From JAMIFN01 sp035906235 (GTDB lineage: Bacteria > Pseudomonadota > Gammaproteobacteria > Burkholderiales > Burkholderiaceae_C): a stretch of DNA of 28,075 bases. The notes below the pieces were generated by a model. It was not told the origin of the DNA. It made no database searches and was given only the letters and a program-made list of their open reading frames with translations. The stretch covers positions 1 to 28,075 of the forward strand of contig JAMIFN010000137.1 in NCBI GenBank assembly GCA_035906235.1, written 5' to 3'. The position numbers were made by a program, and so were the translations under genes. Every line of letters begins with the position of its first letter. Within the stretch, counting starts at the first letter, position 1. Shown one piece after another: positions 7,410 to 14,762 of this stretch.

Positions 7410-7557
7410 TTTTGCCCAAGCCCCAGCCCTCACCTTTCCTTTGTTTACTTTCACCTTCGGAGTCCCACCATGAAGCCCTAAGCCCACTTTAACCCCAGCA
7501 TTTTTCAAAAATAAGAGACAGGTTTACCGTATTTTTTTGCACTAAAGGAAATTTATC

Positions 7558-7917
7558 ATGGCCAATATCAATGAAACTCTGGCAGATTTGCTCACCCTCG
7601 ATGGCGCTATGTGCGCTGCCGTAGTCGATGCCAACAGCGGCATGCTGCTGGGCAAGGCTGGCGCCGGCCTCAATCTCGAAGTCGCCGCCGCAGGCAACAC
7701 CGAAGTGGTGCGCGCCAAGCTCAAAACCATGAAGGCGCTGGGCCTAAATGGCCATATTGAAGATATCTTGATCACGCTCGATAGCCAGTACCACATCATT
7801 ACCATGGTCAGTTCCAAAGAGGGCCTGTTCATGTACACCGTGCTCGACAAAGCCAAATCCAATCTGGCCATGGCACGCTACAAAGCCGGCGAAGCCCAAG
7901 GTAAGCTCAGCATCTAA
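7558..7917 (+). CDS. Short Roadblock/LC7-domain protein, paralogue A
   Basis: A 119-residue protein, entirely one Roadblock-like domain: AMCAAVVDANSGMLLGKAG (strand, D-x-x-S/G turn, strand), helix with GNTEVVRAKLKTMKALGL, strands IEDILITLDSQYHIITMV and EGLFMYTVLD, and a last helix AKSNLAMARYKAGEAQ. It starts behind a good AAAGGAAA ribosome site and is separated by 148 bp from the MglB-like gene. An intrinsic terminator follows at 7965. Paralogue B (8118) has exactly the same length and is nearly identical over the central GNTEVVRAK region and the DILITLD-QYHIIT strands. Possible functions are GTPase binding or dimeric scaffold; nothing catalytic is visible. Confidence 0.83.
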   Translation: MANINETLADLLTLDGAMCAAVVDANSGMLLGKAGAGLNLEVAAAGNTEVVRAKLKTMKALGLNGHIEDILITLDSQYHIITMVSSKEGLFMYTVLDKAKSNLAMARYKAGEAQGKLSI

Positions 7918-7964
7918 TCCATCAACGGGCAAATCCGTTGGTCATAAGGGGCTAGCCGCCTCGC

Positions 7965-7995
7965 GCCCGCCGCCTTATACGCAGCGGGCTTTTTT
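7965..7995 (+). terminator. Intrinsic terminator after Roadblock paralogue A
   Basis: Stem GCCCGC (7965-7970) pairs with GCGGGC (7984-7989), extended by further GC pairs inside, and is followed directly by six T residues (7990-7995). Confidence 0.8.
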
Positions 7996-8059
7996 GCGCC
8001 GAAAACGCACCCCACCCACGAGCTATAGACCGTAAAAATTTTAGGATTTATCTCTTTTT

Positions 8060-8089
8060 GTGACATCCTTTCTCGCTTTTTTATAGAAT
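8060..8089 (+). promoter_or_regulatory. Candidate sigma-70-type promoter for Roadblock paralogue B
   Basis: GTGACA at 8060-8065 (5 of 6 matches to TTGACA) and TAGAAT at 8084-8089 (5 of 6 to TATAAT) are spaced by 18 bases in an A/T-rich stretch. They lie downstream of the paralogue A terminator and about 30 bases ahead of the next ATG. The leader has no Shine-Dalgarno. Confidence 0.45.
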
Positions 8090-8117
8090 TTCTGCTTAGC
8101 CATTTTTTTGACAGCAC

Positions 8118-8477
8118 ATGTCCAATATTGCCGACTCTCTACACGAACTCATGCAAATCGATGGCGCCATCATGGCCTCTATCGTCGATGCCTCCAGCGG
8201 CATGGTCTTGGCCAAATCTGGCGTAGAGTTGAATCATGAGGTCGCAGCAGCGGGCAACACCGAAGTGGTGCGTGCAAAAACCAAAACCATGCGTGCCCTG
8301 GGTCTAGCTGGTCGAATTGACGACATCCTCATTACGCTTGACCAGCAATACCACATCATCACCTTAGTCAAAGGCAAGGACGGTTTATTTCTCTATACCG
8401 TCCTCGACAAAGCCAAGGCTAATTTGGCGCTAGCACGGTACAAAGCCAACGAGATCCAGGCTGGCCTAATTTTTTAA
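8118..8477 (+). CDS. Short Roadblock/LC7-domain protein, paralogue B
   Basis: 119 residues, a close paralogue of the gene at 7558. They share EVAAAGNTEVVRAK, KTM-ALGL-G-I-DILITLD, QYHIIT, a GLF-YTVLDKAK block and ARYKA near the C-terminus. The N-terminal strand reads AIMASIVDASSGMVLAKSG. The protein is a single Roadblock-like domain with no membrane or signal segment. It appears to be its own transcription unit: a terminator lies upstream (7965), a candidate promoter at 8060-8089, and a terminator directly after its stop (8487). No ribosome-binding motif is visible before the ATG, in contrast to its two paralogues, so its expression level may differ. Confidence 0.83.
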   Translation: MSNIADSLHELMQIDGAIMASIVDASSGMVLAKSGVELNHEVAAAGNTEVVRAKTKTMRALGLAGRIDDILITLDQQYHIITLVKGKDGLFLYTVLDKAKANLALARYKANEIQAGLIF

Positions 8478-8486
8478 AATAGCCTC

Positions 8487-8507
8487 AGCCTCCACCGGGG
8501 CTTTTTT
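8487..8507 (+). terminator. Intrinsic terminator after Roadblock paralogue B
   Basis: AGCCTC (8487-8492) pairs with GGGGCT (8497-8502, one T-G wobble) around a CACC loop. The T-run runs to 8507. It lies 10 bases after the stop codon. Confidence 0.8.
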
Positions 8508-8541
8508 ACGCTAGCGCTAAAGGCAAGGCAAGGCAACAATG

Positions 8542-8582
8542 GCGGGAAAAGCCAAATAGTTCCGTTTTAAGGGTTTTCCCGC
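8542..8582. promoter_or_regulatory. Inverted repeat upstream of Roadblock paralogue C
   Basis: GCGGGAAAA (8542-8550) and TTTTCCCGC (8574-8582) are perfect 9-bp inverted arms separated by 23 bases. They lie about 110 bp upstream of the gene at 8689, past the preceding terminator. They could be a regulator-binding site or an RNA stem; no T-run follows. Confidence 0.4.
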
Positions 8583-8688
8583 AAAGTTTGCGCCAAATTA
8601 AAAGAAAAGCGTGACAACTCCCCTTCGTGTCAAACTCCCTCCACACCGATAATGAAAAATCTGTGAAATCAACTAGGAGTTTTGCACT

Positions 8689-9048
8689 ATGTCCAATCTT
8701 GGCGACATTCTTTCTGCCCTCATGCAACAAGAAGGCACTTTGGCCGCAGCCGTGATAGACGGCAATAGCGGGCAGGTCTTAGGCAAAACTGGCAGTGCCG
8801 ATGGCTTAGACATGGCAGCCAGAATCAATTCTGGCATGTTGCGCCCCAAACTCCATGGCATCAAAAAACTCGAAATTGAAGAACACATTGAAGACATGGC
8901 CATCACCACCACCGACCACTACCATCTGGTGACTTTTATCCAAACACACCCTGGCTTTTTCATCTACACCGCCTTAGCGCGCCACGCTGGCAATCTGGGG
9001 GCGGCGCGTTATGCCGCCAGCCATGCCCAGCGCCAGATACAGCTTTAG
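8689..9048 (+). CDS. Short Roadblock/LC7-domain protein, paralogue C (divergent)
   Basis: 119 residues, the same length as paralogues A and B, but clearly diverged. The N-terminus (TLAAAVIDGNSGQVLGKTG) and layout are kept. The conserved GNTEVVRAK block has become INSGMLRPKLHGIKKLEI, and the YTVLDKAK block has become YTALARHAGNLGAARYAA. The histidine pair in ITTTDHYHLVTFIQ aligns with QYHIIT of the other two. AGGAG lies about ten bases before the ATG. An intrinsic terminator follows at 9063. The divergence in the central helix suggests a different partner or a heterodimer role; that is inference. Confidence 0.8.
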   Translation: MSNLGDILSALMQQEGTLAAAVIDGNSGQVLGKTGSADGLDMAARINSGMLRPKLHGIKKLEIEEHIEDMAITTTDHYHLVTFIQTHPGFFIYTALARHAGNLGAARYAASHAQRQIQL

Positions 9049-9062
9049 AAAGCCTCTGCACC

Positions 9063-9083
9063 AGCCCCTAAGGGGCTTTTTTT
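9063..9083 (+). terminator. Intrinsic terminator closing the GTPase/Roadblock island
   Basis: AGCCCC (9063-9068), loop TAA, GGGGCT (9072-9077), then a run of seven T residues to 9083. It begins 15 bases after the stop of paralogue C. Confidence 0.9.
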
Positions 9084-9173
9084 ACGCCCCTCATACAAAC
9101 CAATTAGAAGCCTGGGGTTTGCGCTGCCTAAAATGGGCAGCTTTATGTTTAGCGCCTGCACTGGAGAGACCGC

Positions 9174-10388
9174 ATGAGCGACGATTTAGACCAATTCCGC
9201 CAAGAAACCGCCGCTTGGCTAGAGACCAACTGCCCCGCCAGCATGCGCCAGCCCATTACCGAAGAATCGGTGCTGTGGTCGGGCAAGCAGATGCAATTCA
9301 TCAGCGCAGACCAGCAAGTCTGGTTTGAGCGCATGCGCGACAAAGGCTGGTTTGCCCCGCACTGGCCGGCGGAATACGGCGGCGGCGGCCTAGACCCCAA
9401 ACGCGCGCGCATTGTGGAACAAGAAATGAGCCGCCTGAAATGCCGCGCGCCCCAGTACAACCTGGGCGTGTGGATGATAGGCCCGGCCATGCTGGACTTT
9501 GCCACGCACGAGCAAAAGCTCGAACATTTGCTGCCCATGATGCAAGGCGCGATTCGTTGGTGCCAAGGCTTTAGCGAACCCAATGCGGGCAGCGATTTGG
9601 CCAGCCTGAAAACCCAGGCTGTGCCCGATGGCGATGATTACATCGTCAACGGCAGCAAAATCTGGACCAGCTATGGCGACCAAGCCGACTGGATGTACGC
9701 CCTGGTGCGCACCGACAACAGCAAAAAACAAGAAGGCATCAGCCTGCTGCTGATTGACATGACCCTGCCTGGCGTGGTGGTCAAACCGATTGAGCTGATC
9801 AGCGGCAAATCGTCGTTCTGCGAAGTGTTTTTTGACAATGTGCGCGTGCCCAAACGCCAACTGATAGGCGGCGAAAACAAAGGCTGGACGGTGGCCAAAG
9901 CCCTGCTGCAGCACGAACGCGCCGCCATGAGCAAATTTGCCGAAGGCGCCAAGCCCAGCCATGACGCGCTGGCGGTGTTAAAGCCCGTGATCGAAGCCAA
10001 CCGTGGCCGCGCCGAAACCGCCGTGCTGCGCGATCAGCTGGCCAAATCGCTGATGGATTTTCACGCCTTCGGCATGACGGCCATGAAGATGAAGGAAGAG
10101 ATGCTGGCGCGCATGGATGTCAGCGCCACAGCCAGCATCATGAAGCTGGTGCAGTCTGAGCTGGAAGTGCAAAAGTACGAAGTCATCATGAAGGGCCTGG
10201 GCGCAGATGCACTGGGCTGGCAAGATGAAAACGCCAGCACGCCAGAGGCGCAAGACCGCGAAGAAATCGTCAAACAATGGATGTTGGCGAAAAGCGTGAC
10301 GATTGCCGGCGGCGCTAGCGAAATTCAGCTCAACATCATCGCCAAGCGCGTGCTGGGCCTGCCCGATTACGGCGGCGTGAAGGCTTAA
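9174..10388 (+). CDS. Acyl-CoA dehydrogenase, large subunit (PimC-like)
   Basis: This FAD-dependent enzyme should oxidise an acyl-CoA to the trans-2-enoyl-CoA and pass electrons to ETF. The 404 residues show the standard three-part fold: helical N-domain with FAPHWPAEYGGGGLDP at about 60-75, the FAD/substrate segment WCQGFSEPNAGSDLASLKT near 128-146, YIVNGSKIWTSYGDQADWMY, and the C-terminal TIAGGASEIQLNIIAKRVLG. The YEG-type catalytic glutamate of MCAD is replaced by AGG at that position, as is common in this subfamily. Pairing with a second, smaller dehydrogenase gene matches heterotetrameric enzymes such as pimeloyl-CoA dehydrogenase (PimC/PimD). The start follows GGAG eight bases upstream. 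The substrate cannot be told from sequence. Confidence 0.9.
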   Translation: MSDDLDQFRQETAAWLETNCPASMRQPITEESVLWSGKQMQFISADQQVWFERMRDKGWFAPHWPAEYGGGGLDPKRARIVEQEMSRLKCRAPQYNLGVWMIGPAMLDFATHEQKLEHLLPMMQGAIRWCQGFSEPNAGSDLASLKTQAVPDGDDYIVNGSKIWTSYGDQADWMYALVRTDNSKKQEGISLLLIDMTLPGVVVKPIELISGKSSFCEVFFDNVRVPKRQLIGGENKGWTVAKALLQHERAAMSKFAEGAKPSHDALAVLKPVIEANRGRAETAVLRDQLAKSLMDFHAFGMTAMKMKEEMLARMDVSATASIMKLVQSELEVQKYEVIMKGLGADALGWQDENASTPEAQDREEIVKQWMLAKSVTIAGGASEIQLNIIAKRVLGLPDYGGVKA

Positions 10389-10407
10389 AGCCCACACACA
10401 CCAAGGC

Positions 10408-10504
10408 CGTCATTCCCGCGCAAGCGGGAATCCATGACTTGAAATATTCACCTTAGCAATCAGCCGAAAAAATACCTAGATTCCCGCCTGCGCGGGAATG
10501 ACGA
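10408..10504. repeat. Inverted pair of dRS3-like 20-mers
   Basis: ATTCCCGCGCAAGCGGGAAT (10412-10431) and ATTCCCGCCTGCGCGGGAAT (10480-10499) both fit the ATTCCC-N8-GGGAAT pattern known as dRS3 in Neisseria and seen in other betaproteobacteria. Each is itself a hairpin. The two are also inverted relative to each other with flanking GTC/GAC, giving a composite element of about 97 bp with near-perfect 24-bp ends. It lies between the two dehydrogenase genes. Confidence 0.85.
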
Positions 10505-10522
10505 GAATACAAATTTAGGTAT

Positions 10523-10563
10523 AAAAAAGGCATTTCAGGCCGTAAAACCTGCCTGAGCAGCTA
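10523..10563 (-). repeat. Dispersed intergenic repeat, copy 3 of 6
   Basis: Contains GGCCGTAAAACCTGCCTGAG then CAGCTA, in the same orientation as the copy at 2746. It ends 23 bases before the ATG at 10587, similar to the spacing of copy 1 from hemC. Confidence 0.85.
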
Positions 10564-10586
10564 TCAAATTTGAAAGAGTTTTGCAG

Positions 10587-11735
10587 ATGATTACGCTACT
10601 CAACGACGAACAGCGCCAGCTCAAAGACAGTGCGCAAGAATTTTTAGCCAATAAAGCCCCCGTTGCCGCCCTGCGCAAGCTGCGCGATGAAAACAGCGCT
10701 GATGGCTTTGACCGCGCCCTGTGGCAAGAGGTGGTGGAAATGGGCTGGACCACGGCCATCTTTCCTGAAGAGCACGGCGGCCTGCCCGACTTTGGCTTTA
10801 AAGGCTTGGGCGCGATTTTTGAACAAGCGGGGCGCAACCTCTCGGCTCTGCCTTTGCTCTCATCCGTGGTGCTGGGCGGCTCGGCCATTTTGGCCGCTGG
10901 CAGCGCCGAGCAGCAAGCGCAGTATTTGCCCGCCATCATCGGCGGCGAAGCCCTGTTTACCTTGGCGGTGGATGAAAACCCGCGCCACCACCCCATGCAG
11001 CAAGACACCCGCGCCGAAAAAGTGGGCGATGCCTACCAAATCAGCGGCCACAAACTGCTGGTGCAAGACGGCCATGTGGCCACGCACTTCATCGTTGCCG
11101 CCCGCACCAGTGGCGAAAATTCCGCCAACCCCATGAAAGCCATGGCGGGCATCAGCCTTTTTATCGTTGAGGCGCAGGCCGCTGGCGTGCAAACCACGCG
11201 CACCAAAATGCTCGACAGCCGCAACGCCGCCAAAATCACTTTTGATAAAACGCCTGCTACGCTGTTGGGGCAGGCCGATGCGGGCTTTATGGCGCTCAAT
11301 ACCGCGCTGGACAAAGGCCGCATCATGATCGCGGCTGAGCTACTGGGCATTTGCAAAGAGGCACTGGCGCGCACCATCGCCTATATGCAAGAGCGCCAGC
11401 AGTTTGGCGCCATCATCGGCAGCTTCCAGGCCCTGCAACACCGCGTCGCGCGTTTGTTTGTGGATTTGCAATTGGCCGAAGGCAGCGTCGCCATGGCGCT
11501 AGCCGCGCTGGACGAAAACGACAAGCAAGCGCCCATTCTTGCATCTCTGGCGAAACAGCAAACCTCAGATTTGGCCGAGAAAATGCTGAATGAAGCCACG
11601 CAATTGCACGGCGGCATAGGCGTGACGGACGAGCTGGATATTGGCCTGTTCTTAAAACGCGCCCGCGTGCTGAGCCAATTGCTGGGCGATGGCAGCTTCC
11701 ACCGCGACCGCTATGCCATGATGCGCGGGGTTTAA
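10587..11735 (+). CDS. Acyl-CoA dehydrogenase, small subunit (PimD-like)
   Basis: A 382-residue acyl-CoA dehydrogenase-fold protein, the second of the pair. Visible are MITLLNDEQRQLKDSAQEFL at the N-terminus, the FPEEHGGLPDFGF loop, a shortened mid-domain without the usual TEP-GSD flavin motif (it reads LAVDENPRHHPMQQDT), the helical C-domain with LGICKEALARTIAYMQERQQFG, and ATQLHGGIGVTDELDIGLFLKRA. Loss of the flavin-contact motif together with a fully typical partner fits the two-subunit enzymes in which only part of the heteromer carries each function. ATG 10587 is preferred to an in-frame TTG six bases earlier because a GAAAGAG ribosome site is better spaced for it. Repeats separate it from the large-subunit gene, but the same promoter could serve both. 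Confidence 0.88.
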   Translation: MITLLNDEQRQLKDSAQEFLANKAPVAALRKLRDENSADGFDRALWQEVVEMGWTTAIFPEEHGGLPDFGFKGLGAIFEQAGRNLSALPLLSSVVLGGSAILAAGSAEQQAQYLPAIIGGEALFTLAVDENPRHHPMQQDTRAEKVGDAYQISGHKLLVQDGHVATHFIVAARTSGENSANPMKAMAGISLFIVEAQAAGVQTTRTKMLDSRNAAKITFDKTPATLLGQADAGFMALNTALDKGRIMIAAELLGICKEALARTIAYMQERQQFGAIIGSFQALQHRVARLFVDLQLAEGSVAMALAALDENDKQAPILASLAKQQTSDLAEKMLNEATQLHGGIGVTDELDIGLFLKRARVLSQLLGDGSFHRDRYAMMRGV

Positions 11736-11773
11736 ACACTTCTTGCTATTGCTCTAGCCTCAATCGCGCCAAC

Positions 11774-11810
11774 AAAAAGCCCCCTAGCACGCACAGCTAG
11801 GGGGCTTTTT
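11774..11810. terminator. Bidirectional intrinsic terminator
   Basis: A perfect 15-bp stem, AAAAAGCCCCCTAGC (11774-11788) with GCTAGGGGGCTTTTT (11796-11810), around a 7-base loop. A-run and T-run flank it on both sides, so it can end the dehydrogenase transcript and the convergent transcript of the kinase pair. Confidence 0.93.
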
Positions 11811-11846
11811 CATGACGAACATCGCAGGCATCTGCATCCATTCTCA

Positions 11847-13271
11847 CTACATCAGTTGATTTTCATACATCTTCATCAGGCTAAGCGGGCGATACCCCGT
11901 TAATCGGTTGTTGATGACCTCAGCCACTGGCCAGCTGATGTGCAGCCACATGGGGCTGCCCTCATTCAAATCCCCAACACGCAGTTGGGCTCCCATTTTT
12001 TTCAACACATAGATGCTATAGGCTGGCAGCAACTCTTCGGCCAACGCCTCTTGCCGCTTTGCTTGCTGCCATGCGCCCAAGCCCTTACCTTTGGGTCTAG
12101 CGGTGCTGAGACTGCCGACACGCTGGATTTCTACTTGCACCTGGCCGTCTTGCTCTTGCCAATACAAATCGACAGCCATGTTTGCCGTTTTAGCGGCGCG
12201 TTCTGCACGCAGCATCATCGCCAGCACACTGGCAAACATTTGAACCGATTCACCCCATTCGCCCTGCACCACCAAATGGGTATCGCCATGACAGTGCAGG
12301 CGTTCGTGTACCAACTCCGGGGGGAGGCTGTAGGCGCGCTCTAATTCGCCCACGGCGGCATGGCACAGATCGTGAACTTTTAAAATTTGCGTCCCGCCCA
12401 GGCTTTGCATCTGCCCTGTATCGCTTTGCATCTCTTGCAGCTCGGCGCGGGTCAGGTTGGCACGCACATCCAGTCGCTCCGCCACATCTAACAATCGCCT
12501 GTGGGTGCTGCCTTCTGTGGCGCTCGAGGCCTCATGCCGCAAGGCTTCACTCAAGGCCAGTTGTGCCCCCAAAGCGGTCTCTAGTCGCTTGCCCACCGTG
12601 TGCAAGATGCGCGCGTTTTGCTCATAGCGCTGACTGTCTGCTGCGGCAAAGGTGTAAGAGCTGAGCAGCCCCCCAACATACGCCGTGGCCAGCACAAAAA
12701 TATCCACATCCGAGGGCATGAAGAATGCTCCACCCGATAGGCCATAAAAACCCGCAGCGAGCAATACCGCCACGACTCCGCCTAAGCCACCCACCCGCCA
12801 ATGCAACAAGCCTGTATAGAGCAGCAGCATGATGGCCAAATGCTCAGACGAAGGGGTTCTGCCCTGTAGAAAAAAGTAATCCAAGAAAAAGAACATCGGC
12901 AAGCTGATCCACAACACCACAGGAAAAATGAAAGAGTCTTTCAGCCCAGGTAGCAGCCGGAAATACACCTTGATAAAGAACAGCAAGCCCAGCGCCATCA
13001 TGCAGCCCAGCATTCCGGTGTAAAAGGGCACGAAGCTGCGTTTGGCACTCCACCAATATGCCCCCAAAATCACGGCACCAAAAAAAAACAACGCCGAGGC
13101 GGTCAACAAGCGCGGGCGCGTGGGATAGTAAAAGGAATCTGGATGGGGGTAAAAAGTCAGCAGCACTTGGCGTTGCACTTCGTAGCGCAGACGCGCCCAT
13201 AAGCCCCTGCCCTGCGGCTGATCAGGCACATCAAAGCGCGAATGAAAATCAGGCTGTCGGCGCTGGCGCAT
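11847..13271 (-). CDS. Membrane protein with degenerate histidine-kinase domain (pseudokinase)
   Basis: 474 residues when started at the ATG at 13271. AAGGAGG sits six bases before it, while an ATG two codons earlier touches that site directly. After a cytosolic lead (LLTFYPHPDSFYYPTRPRLL) come about six hydrophobic segments between residues 50 and 215, then a dimerisation-helix-like stretch (LETALGAQLALSEALRHEA). The ATPase region has none of the N, G1 or G2 boxes. Only a vestige of the last strands remains (LLPAYSIYVLKKMGAQLRVG, then MWLHISWPVA). It is therefore probably unable to bind ATP. The gene overlaps the upstream kinase gene by 23 bases, so the two are co-translated and may form a heteromeric sensor. 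The layout of six membrane helices resembles CqsS/LqsS autoinducer sensors. The ligand is unknown. Confidence 0.75.
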   Translation of the reverse strand: MRQRRQPDFHSRFDVPDQPQGRGLWARLRYEVQRQVLLTFYPHPDSFYYPTRPRLLTASALFFFGAVILGAYWWSAKRSFVPFYTGMLGCMMALGLLFFIKVYFRLLPGLKDSFIFPVVLWISLPMFFFLDYFFLQGRTPSSEHLAIMLLLYTGLLHWRVGGLGGVVAVLLAAGFYGLSGGAFFMPSDVDIFVLATAYVGGLLSSYTFAAADSQRYEQNARILHTVGKRLETALGAQLALSEALRHEASSATEGSTHRRLLDVAERLDVRANLTRAELQEMQSDTGQMQSLGGTQILKVHDLCHAAVGELERAYSLPPELVHERLHCHGDTHLVVQGEWGESVQMFASVLAMMLRAERAAKTANMAVDLYWQEQDGQVQVEIQRVGSLSTARPKGKGLGAWQQAKRQEALAEELLPAYSIYVLKKMGAQLRVGDLNEGSPMWLHISWPVAEVINNRLTGYRPLSLMKMYENQLM

Positions 13272-14562
13272 GAGCATCCTCCTTGCGGGTGCGTTGTGGC
13301 AGGCAGGGCAACACCATACTCACGCTGCAGCCTTCTAGCGGGACGGAGCGCACACTAATACGCCCGCCCGACCACTCCACCACAGACTTGCAAAAACTCA
13401 AGCCCAAGCCCAAGCCTGAGAATTTGCCTACGACATAAAAAGGCTCAAAGATGTAGGGCAAGTTTTGCGCATCTATCCCCCGCCCCCGATCACGCACACG
13501 AATGCGCCCCTGATCGCCAGCGCGTTGTACGCTAATCACCACATCGCCAGGGCGCGGCTTTTGCGCATTGGCAAACACGCCGATCAGGGCGTTTTCTAAC
13601 AGATTGCGAACCACATACAGCCACTGGTCTTGGCTGCCGACAAAATCAAAATCTTGTGTCACCTGCACGGACACCGCGTCTTTGAACAGGGCAGTGTGAT
13701 AGGGGTAGCTATCGACCACGCCACGCACCAATGCCTCGGCCGACAGGCGCTCTACCCGCTCCTCCAGGGATAAGTAGCGCAAATTCACCATCTGCAGATC
13801 CAGATATTCCTGCATCTGCATGGCATTGTTTTTGACCCGCAGCGCAATCTCGCGCACACGCCGCAAGGTTTCGGCATCCTCTACGCCAGTCAGAGCGTGT
13901 TGCAATTCTGGCAGGATGCCCTCTATGCTTTGCAAGCCAGGTTGCAGGCCGCGCTGCATATGGCGCACCAAGGCCTGGGCTGTGCGCAGGCGTGTTTCGC
14001 GTTGATTGCGATTGGTGATGGAAAAACCTAGCCAACACACATGCGCCGTCAGCAGCAAAACCCAATGCGAGGTCGGCGGATAAACCACGACACGCCCCAC
14101 GGCATAAGACAGACCATAGGCCACCAGCGTCGCCAGCACCACCGCCGCCAGCACATGCCACCACTCTGCCATCAGGTAATAAAAACCGATAGCCACCAAC
14201 AACATCACCAGACGCTCGCGGCTGAGATCGTCCACGGCATAAGCCCAAACATTGGATACGAAAAGGCAGTACCAAAGCACCAGTCCATAAAAAACCAGGC
14301 TAATGGGTTTGCTGGCGCTGCTGCGTTCATTGACGACGAACAGGGCGCACGCCAAGAGCAAGCAAATACTCTCCGTTATCATCAGGCTGAGGTGACCGCC
14401 CAGCTGCGGCTGCTGCACAAAAGCGAACACCCCAGCAAAGATATTGCCCAGCGCAAACATGCGAATGCGCAATTTGGTCGGGTAAATCATCGAGTCGCGG
14501 CCGATATGCGCAAAAGCACTGGGCCAACGCAAAAATGGTACGCGGTTGCGATACAGCAGCAA
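13249..14562 (-). CDS. Membrane-bound sensor histidine kinase (CqsS/LqsS-like topology)
   Basis: 437 residues beginning at a TTG preceded by AAGGGG at seven bases. An internal ATG at codon 25 lacks a ribosome site and would drop a stretch that aligns with the partner protein. About six membrane segments lie between residues 32 and 182. The putative phosphoacceptor is His201 in VRHMQRGLQPGLQSIEG, an atypical H-box without the usual Glu/Asp after His. The catalytic domain is complete: NLLENA N-box at 330-335, DRGRG G1 at about 368, IFEPFY F-box at 381-386, and GLGLGLSFCKSVVEWSGG G2 near 393-410. No receiver domain is fused and no response regulator adjoins. Topology suggests sensing of a membrane-soluble signal, as in CqsS; that is inference. 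Confidence 0.85.
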   Translation of the reverse strand: MLLYRNRVPFLRWPSAFAHIGRDSMIYPTKLRIRMFALGNIFAGVFAFVQQPQLGGHLSLMITESICLLLACALFVVNERSSASKPISLVFYGLVLWYCLFVSNVWAYAVDDLSRERLVMLLVAIGFYYLMAEWWHVLAAVVLATLVAYGLSYAVGRVVVYPPTSHWVLLLTAHVCWLGFSITNRNQRETRLRTAQALVRHMQRGLQPGLQSIEGILPELQHALTGVEDAETLRRVREIALRVKNNAMQMQEYLDLQMVNLRYLSLEERVERLSAEALVRGVVDSYPYHTALFKDAVSVQVTQDFDFVGSQDQWLYVVRNLLENALIGVFANAQKPRPGDVVISVQRAGDQGRIRVRDRGRGIDAQNLPYIFEPFYVVGKFSGLGLGLSFCKSVVEWSGGRISVRSVPLEGCSVSMVLPCLPQRTRKEDAHAPAPTA

Positions 14563-14762
14563 AAAAATCCCCTTTTTTTATTCTTCATCCCCGCGCCCTT
14601 GATAGCACGGCATCAGGACACGAACCCTGAGGCAAGATTGTCCAAGAAAGCCCCATTACAGGCAAAAAAAATCGACCCTCAAAATTTACCGAAACCGTGC
14701 ATTAATTCACGCAAAAGACAAGATAGGCGCTGAGATAGGCGCTGTGCATAAAATGGCGCACC

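Noticed and set aside
14041..14733. Plus-strand open frame of 230 codons opposite the histidine kinase
   Set aside because: It is antisense to an intact kinase gene, rich in His and Gln from reverse reading, and without recognisable domains.
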